Shown piece by piece: positions 21,732 through 34,837 of a stretch of DNA of 64,000 nucleotides. Within the stretch, counting starts at the first letter, position 1. Each line of letters opens with the position of its first letter. The position numbers and the translations under genes are program-made. Location of the stretch: assembly GCA_030272155.1 (NCBI GenBank), contig CP126192.1, positions 2,886,501 to 2,950,500 of the forward strand, read 5' to 3'. The notes below the pieces were generated by a model. It did not search any database. It saw nothing but the letters and a program-made list of their open reading frames with translations, and was not told where the DNA came from. The DNA is from Tetradesmus obliquus. Lineage: Eukaryota; Chlorophyta; Chlorophyceae; Sphaeropleales; Scenedesmaceae.

Positions 21732-24700
21732 GTCGCAGCCACATCAGCCGCCACTGGAGTCACTGCAGCTTGAAGCTGACGCAGGACGACCACCAGGCAG
21801 CTGCCGCCGCTGCGCAAACACCACCACAGGTTGCTTGAGCAGAGCATCTGCAAGCGCCAGTCTTGTTGAGCTTGCTGTGCCAACGCCCCAGGCTTGTGCA
21901 GCCACTTCTTGCACGCACCTCAGCTGCAGGCGTGCATGGCATGAGATGCCGATGTGGTCTGCTTAATAGATCCCTTGGCACAACGTGTTTTGTTCATGGC
22001 AGCTGCTTCCTCTAGATCCCATGGATAGGCCACTTAGGCTTCCAGCTGCAGCCATGCATCGTAGCATTGCATCCTCTGTTGTAAAATTGTTGGTTTCACG
22101 CCTCGGGAGACTCGGCAAAAGCAAACACCAACTGGGGGCACTGCAGGCAGCCGCTGCGGCAGCGGCTGCAGCAATCTTTGCTCACTTTGAAAGTGAAATG
22201 TAAAAGTGGTTGGTTACCCCGCTGCCAATTGGAGACCGGCACCGCACTGCAGCCGGAATATTGAACACAGCGTGCGCACTACAACAGCAGGTACCTGGCA
22301 ACACAGCTGAGCCGGCGCACCTCAGCCAACACAAGACACGCTACACCCACCAGGTTTGTCTATGACTGACTGGCCTCTTGCACAAGGAGAGCCCTACTAG
22401 GTTGCAACTGCAGCTTGGCAGCCCTAGTAGGTTGCAACTGCAGCCTAGCAGCATTCTGCACAGCTGGTGTAAGCCACGCACATCGCCTAGTCCCTGGCTT
22501 TGAGCAGCCAAGCACACACAACCAACCTGCAAACTCCACGGCTGCAGCTGTGCAAGCTGGCAGCAGCACTAGATCAGCACAAGGCAACCGACCATGGAAT
22601 ATCCTGGACAGCACTTCCGCGAGCTGCATGCCTGCCTGCCTACATGCATGTATAGCCTGTGCAGTTGCAGACAACCCAGAGCTGCACAGTGCAGTACGTG
22701 ACAGCAAAGCACAGCAGCTGCAATCAGGCGGCAAGCAGCACACACAGAAGTCATTCTGCCCTGCCAACAACTGCAGGCAATGTCCTGCCGCAGTCCTGCA
22801 TGCTCTTTACTAGCCATCAACACCCAGCACTACGCATGGCACACGGTGTGCGCAACGCAGCACAGTGCTGCCATCATGCTCCAACACACAAATGCAGGAG
22901 AGCATACAGCACGTCGGCCGCTGCATGCAGCCGGGCCTCAAGCAAGAAGCCCTGCTCTGCCATCGCGGACGAAGTTCACGTCCTAAAGTTAGCCACTTTC
23001 CTACCAATCGTGCATGCAAGTGGAGCTGCGCCATGCACGGGGCACAGTAGGTCTCAGAATAGCCCCAAGAACAAAGACCGGAGATGCTGCAACAGCGCTC
23101 AGAGCACTCTTCCCCTTCCCGCCAAACAGCCGGCCTCAAGATGACGTTTAGTTTAGGAGTTCCACACCAGCCTGGTTCCATCCTTTTCGGCCACGTTCCT
23201 TCGCCTGGCATGATCATTCACAAAACCAACAGCACTGCTGCTGCAGCAGCTGCACTTCGGACAGTTGTCAGCAGTCAGCTCCATTGACCAAGCCTCATGG
23301 CGTGGCACGCCACAGCACAACCAGGTTACGCATGATCTGCAACACGCGGCCCTCCAAACCACTGGAAGCACACACAGCACTGTCAGCTCAAGTGGCACAC
23401 TGGAGCATCATGAGAAAGGCCATAGCCTGAAGAGGGTCAGAATGGTAAACACTGCGAAACTCAGCTCCTGCAAAGCAAGTTCTGCTCAGTTTCAGCTCGC
23501 AACAGCTGCACAACCGCTGTCCCAAGCAACATAAGTACCAAAACCACCACCAACACGTTGCATACATATGAGTTGATGGCACAGTATGATATCCCCACAC
23601 CCAGGCACAGCAGCACGAGTTGCACTTCATGCGGCTCACGTGTTACGAACGCACCCACAACATGTACAGTGGCGTCGGTATGCCTGTCATGCATCTTATG
23701 CAGCACCCAAAGATTATACCCTTAGAAGCTCCTCACACACTGCACGCTTCTGCGGCTGCTCTGCCTAACTAGCAACAGCTGCCAAATTAAGCCATTCCAG
23801 AAGCACATATGTAAAGCACGAGCACAGCCAGCAGTGCCTGCCAAGATGGTGAGGGGCCTGTCACACACCACTGATAAGTATAATGTGCCAGATGTGAAGT
23901 GTGGATCAGGGCAGCTTCCACGATGCATGCCCTGTTATCCCTGCCCCGTGATTGTTCCACCAATGCCTGCCTGCATATTTGTCACCACACCTCGCTCCAA
24001 GCAGAATGGCAAGCAGCAGGCAACATGCACACACTGAGTGTACAAACAGCATGCAGGCTGTACACGCCACTTCCGACAATCGCGTTGGTGCCTGCCTTGC
24101 AGATGTGCCGCACCTTTTGAAAGTATATAAAGCGCTGCTGAACATCAAGGAGCAAGGGTAAGGCATACAAACCATTACACCTCCAGCCACAAGGTAACTA
24201 CAGCAACCTGCACAGGGTGGTGGGCGGACGCCCATAAACACACCCAGAAATGCAGGAGCACCGCTGCTGCAGATGCGCAGCAGATGTGGCGAAGGTGAAT
24301 CACCTCCACACAGCTCCAACAGAATGGTTCTGGCAGTGTTGTCAGTGATATGAGAAATCCAGGGTGGTGTACTACTGCAGGCAACAACTGCGGAGGTCGG
24401 CTGATTGCGCCTGCAGTGGCAAGCACAGATATAAAGCACAGGCGTAGCCCGTTCCTGCCCATGATGCGACAACAACACGTCCTGCAAGGCTTCAAACCTT
24501 CACAAGGCTTCAGCAGGACGCAAGCATGCCCATTGTACAAGGTATTGCTCAGAACAGCCGTATAGTAGAGTACAGCAGTGCTATGCATGCAGCGCAAGCA
24601 TGCCAGGGTATGTGCTGCAGTCAGGTGACCCAGCGCCACTCCGCATGCGGTATCTGCAGTGCCAGAGATCTCTGTCGTGAATCAGGTCACATCAAAGTGT

Positions 24701-25320
24701 CCAACTGCCAACCCTCTGGTCTCCCAGCACACACACCAGCAACAGCAACTAATCAAGCACAGCCAACACACCAGCTGCCACAACACCTGAACTCGGCATG
24801 AGTACACACAAAGCCGCAGCAACACAGCATTAGATAATTGCTGGGCAGTTGCTGGGCTTTTGAAGCCCTGGGGCCTGCAGGCAGCAGTGCTTGCAAGCCC
24901 CATCCACAGACGGCAGCAAGCAGCAGCAAGTTCTGAGCACGTTCTGAGGCAAAGCCCAACATAACAGTCGATTCTGCAGGCACATCCCTGCTGCTGCATC
25001 TCACCCTTGGCTGAATACAATTAAACATCACATACATCAAACAGATGCACATACTGCAAACAGGAATCTCAACCGCCTCAACCTTGACAAAGGATTTGTC
25101 AAAGAGAAATAACAAGCACAGTCAACAAGGGGTCATAGATGCGCGTATGACAGCCTGATGTCTGAAGTGCCAATGAGTGCATGCATGCACGGTCTTCAAT
25201 CAGCGCCACAGACACAACACAAAGTACGTGCACACAGCGTAAGCAGATGCGCACAGCAGAGCAACGGAGCACACGCCACCCATCAGCTGCCAAGTCCATT
25301 CACCACACCCAAGTGACAGC
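21732..25320. other. 3.6-kb gene-poor interval
   Basis: Frames here are short and have no family motifs, consistent phases or codon pattern. The right part must include the 3' UTR of the permease gene ending at 25321. Composition is AC-rich, with many CACAGCA/GCAAGC-type words, and resembles the 29.5-31.9 kb interval. It may be decayed repeat or untranslated sequence. Confidence 0.5.
22391..22450. repeat. Direct repeat, 2 x 30 bp
   Basis: The units at 22391-22420 and 22421-22450 share GTTGCAACTGCAGC and differ at four positions. They are intergenic. Confidence 0.9.
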
Positions 25321-28300
25321 TCACTTTGCAGCAGCACAAACATCGACATCAACGTCAACATCTCTAGCGTCACCAGCTGCCACTGCGCCGCCAGCCACCT
25401 GCTTGCCGCCTTCTGCCACCTCATACTTGTCATGCGCTGAGTCATCATCCACCGTGTGAGCAGGGCCCTTGAACCACTTGTACGCCCCAAACACGGGAAA
25501 GTAGAACATGCCGATGCTGATGGTACACGTGCCGATGAACGCCGCGGCAGCGTAGTTCAAGTTATCCGTGTTGACCGGCATCTCGATCGGCAGGCAGAAG
25601 ACAACAGTGGAGAACAGCGCCCAGAGCGTGGAAATGGCACCGATGGGGTAGGTCCACACGCCCAAGTTGAAGGGGCCTGGCGCGAAGTGATTCCTGCCCC
25701 ATGTGATGCGCGCAGTGATGGGCGACACTGCAGCAGTTGCGGAGCAGATGAAGGATGGCTGTTGAGGGCGGCGGAGATGATGGTGTGTACGTTGTGGGTT
25801 AGAGGCTGCGCAGGCTGACTGGCAGGAAAATGATGTGCATCTGGCGTGGCTGGTGACGGCCCCAGCCGCAGTGCCAGCGCGCTTGCATTCCATAATTGAG
25901 ACAGTGACTGCAGGGGCACCGTCAACAAGCCACACACATGCTTCCAGCTCCTCCACCTCCCAGCACTGTCAGCAAACTTAAATGTCAAGGCTGCCACACC
26001 AGTTAAGCCACACTCACCATACACGATAATCAATGAGATGGTGCTCAGCGACAGGATGGCATTGAAGGCGGTGTAGCTCCCAAGCATAGGCAGTCCCAGG
26101 CAGAATGCAGCCAGTGCCACGCCCCACACGGCAGCAATTGGGGACTTGGTGCGGGGCTCAACCTTGAGCCACAGGCTGCTGAGAGGCACAGCACGGTCAC
26201 GGCTGTAGCAGAACAGGATCCTGCAAGCCGACAGAGGACGATCGATGCACAAGAATGCGTCAAAGTGGTGTTCAATGTTGCATCTGGTGGAAGATAATCT
26301 GGTGTGGGCAGCACAGGCCAGCATGCTGCAATTTGACATGCCAGCAGTACGCCACCCGGACTCTGCACCACCATCTACAACACGCACACCAACATTTCAT
26401 TGTTGCCAGACACCCTACCCGGCCAGTCACCTCGTGAAACACGCGCAGGTCACACACGGCCTCTGCCTCCGAGGCAGAGCAGTGCTGTAGCTTGTGTCAT
26501 GCTGCCCGCTGCTGTGTTGGGGAGTAAGCATAAGATTGCTTGTTGCTTGTTACATCAGGTGTGAAGCTTAGACATTTGCAAAGTGCAGCGCAAGGCCACC
26601 ATCAGAAGAAGGGGATATCTAGCGACTTGATTCATGCTGTGTCTGCTTCTCACCTGGATACATAGGTCATGGTTGCCACATTGCAGAAGAACACACCCAC
26701 GATAATGACAGCCATCAAGCCCACGCCCACATGAGGCGTGCCAAAGCGCTGCATCGCTGCGTCATACATGATCTGCGCGACAGCGTTGCCGCCTGATGCA
26801 GAGTCCTCGCTCAGGACGGACTCGATGCTCTGTTGTGTGGTGAAGCAAGATGGGGCAAGTGGTTGGTGCTGGATGTTAAGAGGTGTGGAGTGGCGTTGCA
26901 TGGCAGGCACAGCTTAGAGGCAGAGCAAACACGGGCGTCCTTGGGTGCTTATTTGGATACTGCAAAAGCAGCTGAAGCTGATACGAGGCTTGCTTAAGAG
27001 CCAGTGCTGCTGTGGTCGGAGGTGTGTGTCTGCTGCAGCAGCTGCTGCTGCTGCTGCGCTGTTATGCAGACCAGCAGTGTAGCGCCACCCACCGTGATGC
27101 TGAACAGCAGACTGATGATCAGAGACAGCCCTGCAGGGCAGCAGCAGCATCCTAGGCGTCAGCATCAGCTGTTGGCGCTGCCGAGTGATGCCTGTGCGCA
27201 TGCACCTGCCCTTGTGCGTGCAGATATGCTAAGAGCTTTGGCAAGCTGATGTTCCTCCGAGTCAGCTGCTGCCGCCTTTCTGGTGGCTGCCTGTCTTGTG
27301 CAGCAAGTTCTTTGAATTAAACCAGCACAACACGCTGAAGGCATTTGCTACAACCTATATTACTCTGCAGCTCACTGCAGAAGCAGCTGCAAACAGTCTG
27401 CTGAAATGACGACGACTCACCTCCAACAAACATCACTGCCCAGCCGTGCAGGATGGCCTTTGGCGGGTGCATGGAGGCTCCCTCAACCTCCTCACTCATG
27501 TGGCAGGGCCCATCCATGCCCGTGTATGAATACGCTGGCAGCAGCAGCCCCAGAATTGCAATGTTGAAGTAGTTGGTGATCCCCACAGACTCCGCCTGCG
27601 CTGACTCAAAGTGCCCAAACACCCAGCTAGCCGGCTGGTGCGTTGTTGCCATGAGCGGGACGATGAGCACCAGCAGCAGCACTCCTGCAAGGTGGAACAT
27701 GCCGCCTGCTTGCGTGCACAGAGTGAGCACGCGCAGGCCGCAGCTGTTGAGCAGCGCCACGAGGAAAATGACAGCGCTATAGATGCCCAGGTCCTGCAAG
27801 TCAAAAGAAGCAGCAGAAGTTTGACCAAGCGCTGACTAAATGGAGCTTGGTAGAGGTTGAGTTAAAAGGCAGAGCCGCTGACCAAAGGGAAGTTGGTGAC
27901 ATGCCCTATGCGCTGGTGACACACCGCAGCAGACGGGGACGCAGGACGAACGCCATTGCCATTTGCACAATGCAACCATCAAGGCGCTGCGAGTTATCGA
28001 CCTTGTATCGACGGGTGGATGCCAGCAGCACAGCTGCCTGCTACGCTGCAGCTGCTGCGCACTCTCTCATGCAGCGCTGCCCTCACCTGTGCGGGTGTGA
28101 AGGTGATGTGCTCAGCACCTCCCACTGTGCTGGCCATGCTGGCCATTGTAGAGATCAGACCGGAGCACAGGAATGCCACCGCAGACACAGCAGCAATCTG
28201 GCCGAGCAGGTTCAGCCAGCCTGCAGGACACCACAGCACATCGGCAATGCCTTTTGCACAGTGGTCGATGCAGCTGTGTCTGTTCGCCGGCATGCCACAT

Positions 28301-29466
28301 CAATATTTGCATGTCTTTGCCCGTCCACCTTAAACATGAACTCCATTCTTTGGCGGCAAACCAGGGGTGACTTCCAGCACGCTGCCATGCACTGCAAACA
28401 CCAGTGGCTGCTTTCTGCTTCTGCTTCTGCCTTCTCTTCCGCTGCTTGTGCAAACCCGCACCTGTCAGCCAGCATGCAAAGGGCCCTGAAGTCCGTCCTG
28501 CAAGCCTGTACTGCCAGTAGTACATGCCTCCGCTGGTGGGGTAGGCGCTGCTGAGCTCAGCCATGCCCAGCGCGATGCACAGCATGCAGAAACTCACACC
28601 CAGCCAGCCCCAGATGCACACAGCAGGCCCGCCGTACGTCAGCCCAGTGGCGAAGGAGGCTGCAGGAACAGTAATGGGCGGGTCCGGCACAGGCATGAGG
28701 TCAGATGCAGCAGGTTAAAATCAGCTGGGCCCTATGGGTGCAGAGCTCAGGAGGTTTGCAGGCACGTGGTGACAGAACAAGGAAAGGCGTCAAATGGATT
28801 GCAAGAACAGGTCGAGGCACCAGTATCCTCCTAGGTATGAATGCTGAGGCTTGTTTTGACGGGTTGTGCTTGCAGTTGCAGGCAGTGCTGGCAGACAAAT
28901 GTTGTAGGGAGCAGCTCAAACCCTAGTAGGGTTTGCCGTGGCTGCCGCAGTCAGTGGTGCACATTGGTGCAAGATCCGCACCTGAAATGCTGGTCAGCAC
29001 AGACATTGCTGAAATGGTGATTGTGGTGGTGGTGAAGGCGCCTGCAAGAGAACACAGAATTGTTGAGCTGACAAGCCACAACTCTGAGTGGCAGCTCCAC
29101 ACACTGCGAACCGCTCTGCTGCCGCTGCCGTGCAGCAGCAAGCTTACCCCAGCTCCTGTGGAGCACCTGCAACAGCATGCATCAGAATGGCAGCCCATGT
29201 GAGCCACGGATCGCACGTGAGAGCATGCTGACCCGACTGCTGCAGGAACCAAGACAGAAGAGTGTACACTGCACTGAGTTCTGCTGACACAAGACATCAA
29301 GCTGCAGGGGCAACAATCACTAAACAATACTGTTGTCAATGCATGTGCGGCCGTTATGTACGCTTTTGAGCCCTGCGGGCTGGCAGAAGGCTGTCGCTCA
29401 ACTCACTTGCTTGTAGCCCAGGGACCGCAGCACTCCCTCGTCATCTTGAGCATTCAACGTGTCCAT
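25321..29466 (-). CDS. APC-family amino-acid permease, BAT1/GABA-permease-like
   Basis: Ten exons: 29407..29466, 29148..29166, 28982..29041, 28462..28659, 28087..28220, 27421..27793, 27093..27130, 26654..26829, 26018..26220 and 25321..25727. They give 555 residues, all in phase. The order of blocks matches plant bidirectional amino-acid/GABA permeases: LRSLGYKQ, ISAMSVLTSISG, AELSSAYPTSGGMYYWQYRL, GWLNLLGQIA, SGGNAVAQIMYD, FCYSRDRAVPLSSLWLKVEP and NHFAPGPFNLG. About twelve hydrophobic segments are visible. It should carry amino acids or GABA across a membrane (plasma membrane, Golgi or mitochondrion; not decidable here). Exon 2 is a 19-nt microexon encoding VLHRSWG, needed to keep the frame and the family's KQxLxRS motif. 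The C-terminus is an Asp/Val-rich tail. Confidence 0.93.
28918..28934. repeat. Perfect inverted repeat with telobox-like arms
   Basis: AAACCCT-AGT-AGGGTTT is a perfect 7-bp hairpin whose arms contain the plant telobox core AAACCCTA. It lies in intron 3 of the permease gene, close to exon 3. Function is unknown and it may be chance. Confidence 0.6.
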
Positions 29467-31937
29467 CTGCATACAGACTGTTGAAGTACAGGCGAGGCGA
29501 TTGATTGCTTGCACAGGTCCTTGCTGGCAGTGCGGGCTATCACAGCGGGCAGCGTGCAGAGCTCCACAGGAAGGAGGCTTAATGGGAGCAAAACAAACAA
29601 TGTGCGGATATTGTGAGAGCTGATCCCGAAGCGACCGTGAGTTGCTGCGTTGCCAGGTTTTTGTTCGGACTAGGTATGACCGTTGGATGCTTAGCTTGTT
29701 GCAAACGCCGTGTACTTTACATACACTTTTATTGGACTCGGAGGCAGAGCACCAGCATCCGCGGTGTTCACACCCGCTTCACACTCGCTCTGCAGTGTGA
29801 AGTGCTCGTCTTACATCTCAAGAGTGAGCGGCATTGTTTCGGCCAACGGCTGAATAGACAGAGTTTTGAAGGAGTGGTACTTGTTGCAGCGAGCTCGGCA
29901 TACACGCACGGCTAGTGCTGCGAGCAGAACTATGGACCCCTCACTTCGTGTTCGAAGATCCCAGCGAGAGCCTTAGCCTTGAGTAATGTAGTATCATATG
30001 CCTTTTGGTGCATTCGCAAACCACGAAGTTACCTTCAGAGAGCTTGCCTGCCGCGTCGCGTATGCATCACTGGGCACCACCAAAACAACCACCCAATCAA
30101 TGCCGCACACAACCAATTCAGGAGCGCTGCTCCTATGTATACTGGCAGTAGATATTGGTCCTATTACAACCAGCATGCAATCATGCAGGCTGCATGTCTG
30201 CACCCATCATACAGCTGACACACAAAGCAGCCAGCACACAAGAACTCGGCATGCGTAGCCGCTGCAATGGCAATGCCAATTGCCAGGCCGCCTCCAGGTG
30301 AATGCAGGCAACCGGACGACAAGACATGGGACATATGCCAGCATTCACTGCTGGTGCGAATGGCGTTAAAAATGGCGCCTGGTACGCCACGAGCCTGCAG
30401 GCTCCACAGCAGCTGCTGTTGACTGTCAAACAGGTGGAAAAAACAGGTGGACGTCAGATGTACACCTTCAACACACCTCTTCTACAGCCAGTCGAAAGAA
30501 GGACCTGCTGATCATCAGTTGACATGCATCTGGTCAGCTTACAGAGTAATTCACATACAAAGAACTCCGCAGGCCTGGTGTAGACGCCACTGCAAGAACG
30601 CCAGCAGCACCAGATGCACACCGCTGTTCAATACGCAGCACAACCAGCATTTGCAGCAAAACGCCAGCACACCTGAATGCTGACCAGCAGCATACGAATG
30701 CTGCTTCAAGCTTGCCAGCTGCAGTAAGCTTTGTTCACCACATACATTTCTATGTGGTGAACACAACAGCTGTGCCGGCTGCAGACTAAAGGCCTGTGCA
30801 AGGCAAATCATCAAAAAGCACAACGTGCATCACCATCAAAGCCCGCGTGTGCACGGCATCAGCCAAAACAGGCCTGCCTGCTTGCGCGTAAAAATTGCAA
30901 GCAGCCAGATGAAACAATAAAGGAGCCCTGGACAAACCCACCGACCGCAAGCAGTGACAGCGGTCTGCACATGTCTGCCGGGCAAAGCTGCGAGTGTTTG
31001 AAAGCGGCTGTCATAAGTGCAGAGCCCACGCACATGCAAATCACGCCACCTAAAGTGAGTAAGACAATGCAGCATGCCCCAACAACACCGGCCAGCTGGT
31101 AAGGTCCCAACATACACACCTGCAACAGCAATCAGCCAGGCAGCAGTGAATTGGCTGCTGGCTGCTGCAGGATACATACTCAGCAAGGGCCGTGATGCAT
31201 GTAGCAAAGCTGTTGATCTCCCTAGCCACCATATTGCACTACCCTTCGGACGTGTGGTAAAAGTGTAAAAGTCGGCTAAAAGTTGGTATCCAGCCAACAA
31301 ACATGCTGGGCAAGCAGATGTGCTTCAGACAGCAGCACACATGCACGCCCGTGCAGCTGAAGCAAAGCAAGCACCAAGGAAGCTGCCCCTGAAAACAGTA
31401 AGGTAAGGTCCACACACGCGCTTCATGCTGGGTCAATGGCACCACCCCTACCACGCATGGTTTCACACATCGCTTGCAAGGACACGGGATGTGGTGTGCC
31501 ACACCTGTCGGACAGCAACATAGCTGTGAAAAAAGCAGGCAGCGCAAACGCTACAGCTGCTAACACCACTCACACCACTGAAGCATCTGCCTAATATTGT
31601 TCTAGTCTGGTAGTGCCGCCACCACCATTGATTGAGGAACCTGCCGGATACAGACACAGACGCAAAGACACCCACAGGCAATAGCAGTGGGCAGCCGGCA
31701 GGCGCAGACGCCCACACGGCCTTGCAAAGCACACTCGAATACCGCCCAAACACTCCCATTTGATGATCGCACACACACTCTCACTGTTCCTCTGCACGCA
31801 TTGACGCTGCATGGTGCAGGCCGCAGCAGCAATGGCGCTCTTGGCTGAACATCGCTGCTTGCTGCTGCTGGCTCCCGTCACTCCCCCAACAAGCCCATAA
31901 AGACAGCCACACCACCGTCACACCCATGGGCCACCGC
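29467..31937. other. 2.5-kb gene-poor interval
   Basis: This holds the 5' flank of the permease gene and the 3' side of the phytol kinase gene. No frame shows domain motifs or coherent splicing. Sequence style is similar to 21.7-25.3 kb. Confidence 0.5.
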
Positions 31938-33661
31938 TCAGCCGATGTGCAGCATCTGCAGCACGTGCTGCTGCTGCGGCAGGCTGCAGCCGTGTGCAGC
32001 AGCAGCCGCCAGCGGCAGCACCAGCATGCTCACGCCAGCCGCCACCAGCGGCACACTCAGGTTGTCATCAAACCAGGAGTTGACCGGCAGCGACTCGACC
32101 AGCGTGCATGCCCCACACACCACTGCAAGGTACGGCAGCACCAGCTGCAGCGGGAAGCACTCAAAATAGCCCAGGCTGCAGAACAGCCAGAAGTAGCCAC
32201 ATGCCATGGCCATGCCTGCAAAGAACATCGCGGCGCTGCCCGCCCAGGACTTGTTGCTGTTCCAGGGCAGCTTCCCTGTGCCAAACCTGCGGCCCACAAT
32301 ATCTGCGAGGCCGTCTCCGCCACACATCATGCTGACTGTGATGGCTCCTGCAGGGTTGTCGCGCCAGAACAGCACCGTTACTGCAGCCAGCACTGCGATG
32401 TAGTACAGCGGGCCCCGCAGCAGCTCTGCCTTGTCTCCTGAGCGGCTCATGGAGTTGACCAGGCCCGGGTTTGAAATCAGGCCCGAGCCGACAGCTAACA
32501 GCCTGCAGGAAGATGCAGCGCCAAGCTGTGTCAGTGTGCAGCTGGTGAGGGGCTAGGCTGTGTTTCAACATGCGGGGATGGAGTGCTGACAGGCATGTAA
32601 TGTTTTGCTTGATTGCCATGTACTGCTGGCAACAGAGCTGGTAATAACGCCCCTCAGATTGACAGTGGTAAAAAACAGAGCAGAGTGTGTGGCGTTATTT
32701 TCAAATCACAGCTTTCCTGCAAGCTGAAGCCCGTCATGCAACATTCGATGGCTGCATCTGCAGTGCAGGTCACACCCTGGGCTGCAGGAACACACCTGAT
32801 GCCGTTGAGGCATGGCACAGCAGCTGCAATGAACCGTGCGTACGGAGCATCACTGCACAACAGAACGAAGCACAGGCAGCATACTGTCAGCTACAATTGA
32901 TGAGCATGGTGTCAGGTTGTGCATGCTGGAGTAACTGCGACAACACAGCCGTTACAGGTGCTGACCTGCTGCGCTGCTTGGCGTCACTCATGCGGAAAGC
33001 AGCCGACACAGTTGTATTGAGCTGCTAATCACGTTGCATGGGTGTGACTATTGCATGCACGTCTGCTGCCGATTATGCTGTTCGCACCTGAAGAACAGCC
33101 AGGTCAACACAAAGATCGGGCCTGTGGTGATGTGCACCAGCTTGCGAGACAGTTTCTGCAGAAGCGGTGAGAAGTTTGTGACATCAATCAACATTTTAGA
33201 ACAATAGGTTAAAAACTCACCATCCTGCAAGCATGCATGCAGGGCATGGAGGCAAGAGCACGTTGCCACACCTGCTCCAGGACGCCAGCCCTCTTAAGCC
33301 TGTCAAATATCTTGACCCACGCGATGGAGCACACCGCAGCTGCGACGCCACACAGCAGGTCCCATTGCGGTATTGCTTGTGCTGCTGCATTCACAAAAGG
33401 TAGAGCTGACGCACGGACCTGCTGCCTAGGCTGCTGCTGTTGCTGCAGTTGCTGCTGCTGCTGTCGTGGAGCCGTGTTACATGATTGAGGTGGCTGCCTT
33501 AAGCCGAGCGGCTGTACCGTTAAGCTGGATCTAGCCAATTGAACATGCCGTTTATCGTGGCTTGGCGTCAGCAGGCTACAGCATGGCAATGAAGATCCCG
33601 CCCTTGCCCTGAGCGGCCCGCAGCTGACGCTCAGGCCTCTAGACAGCATCATTGTGGACAT
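31938..33661 (-). CDS. VTE5: Phytol kinase (VTE5-like), plastid-targeted
   Basis: Exons 33272..33661, 33088..33155, 32796..32852 and 31938..32502 give 359 residues, all in phase. The first ~60 residues (MSTMMLSRGLSVSCGPLRAR and onward) are Ser/Arg-rich and acid-poor, as expected of a chloroplast transit peptide; Gln runs follow. The membrane-embedded kinase region shows KLSRKLVHITTGPIFVLTW, then ELLRGPLYYIAVLAAVTVLF, MMCGGDGLADIVGRRFG, KLPWNSNKSWAGSAAMF and ESLPVNSWFDDNLSVPL, which are the diagnostic blocks of phytol/farnesol kinases. The enzyme phosphorylates phytol released from chlorophyll, feeding tocopherol synthesis. An upstream in-frame ATG at 33826 exists, but the 33661 start gives the better transit peptide. 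Farnesol kinase is the main alternative. Confidence 0.92.
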
Positions 33662-34050
33662 GGATACGGTTAAAGTGCAAAACGAGGTTGCATTTATGCG
33701 TGTGACGCAATTGTTGCGAATACTTCGAAACAGCAGAGGGTAGCTGGACTGCTGCCAGCCCCCAAGCAAGGCAAACAAATCATTAAACTCCTCATAGGGG
33801 CAGCCATCCCCAATGGTTGCGGGCATGCAACCTCCTTGTTACTGACGTGTCACTGTGTTGTGCTGTGGTACAGGAGCACAGGAGGAACTCCTGCTGGGCG
33901 AGCTCGGTTGTAGCTGACGACACTGTGTAGTTTGTGCAGGTGTCTGTGTGACCATCTTCTCCTGGTGTACGCTTGCGGCTCCAGCGTGCTGATCTGTGTC
34001 TTGTTTCTTTCACAAGTACTACACTGGCAGTCCTTCGTCCTGTGAGCAGC
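33662..34050. other. Short divergent promoter region
   Basis: 389 bp separate the starts of the phytol kinase gene and the ML-domain gene. If the upstream ATG of the kinase gene were used, only ~220 bp would remain. This is a candidate bidirectional promoter; no motif is decisive. Confidence 0.6.
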
Positions 34051-34775
34051 ATGCGCACCCCTGCTCTGCTGTCTTGGGTGCTGTTGCTTGGGTGTGTGCT
34101 TAGCTGCCGTGCTTTCACGTGGGAGCCATGCGATGCGGACAAAGTTCCCTTCATACCCGACCACGTAGACCTAGTGCCGGATCCACCCGCAGCAGGCGGT
34201 CAGGTCGTCTTCAAAATCAAGGGAAATGCAGGTTAGTGGTTTGGGTGTGCCTCGGCGTGTACAACGCCTGCTGTGAAGCTTCGAGCTTGTGCCCACCCAA
34301 CTCTTTTGTGCTGGAACCTGTGCATCACCACCTGCAGTGCACGACGTGCCCTCGGGCCTGATCAGCATCAACGTGTCCTTTGCGGGAACCCAAATCTACG
34401 AGGAGGTCGATGACCTGTGCAGCAAGACCACCTGCCCAATAAAAACAGGCCCCCTGGACATCACCTACGTGCAGGACCTACCACCAATTGCTCCACCTGT
34501 AAGCAGCTGTGACAGTTGTTTGAACTGATGTGTGAACTGTGTGAATTGAGCACAATGAAAGTTACATTATGCTTTGTTTTTGCATGCATGCAGTCGTGGC
34601 ACCCTTCAAGCTGCTGCTTGAAATGCAGGTACTGCAGGTGCTGCCAAGCTGGCAACTTGCAATCAGCTGTGCTAGTAGCGCACGCGTTAACACACCGCAG
34701 GTCGACTTACAACCTGCATGATATGCCTGTGGTCTCATAGCCACACCATATGCTGCCTCTGCTGCTGCTGCTGCC

Positions 34776-34837
<62 letters not shown>

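Noticed and set aside
22341..22770. 136-residue minus-strand frame in the gene-poor interval
   Set aside because: No motifs, includes a 30-bp direct repeat, and has no splice partners. It is most likely chance.
30836..31300. 154-residue minus-strand frame between permease and phytol kinase
   Set aside because: It is Trp/Cys/Leu-rich but has no domain pattern, and no exon chain connects it to either neighbour.
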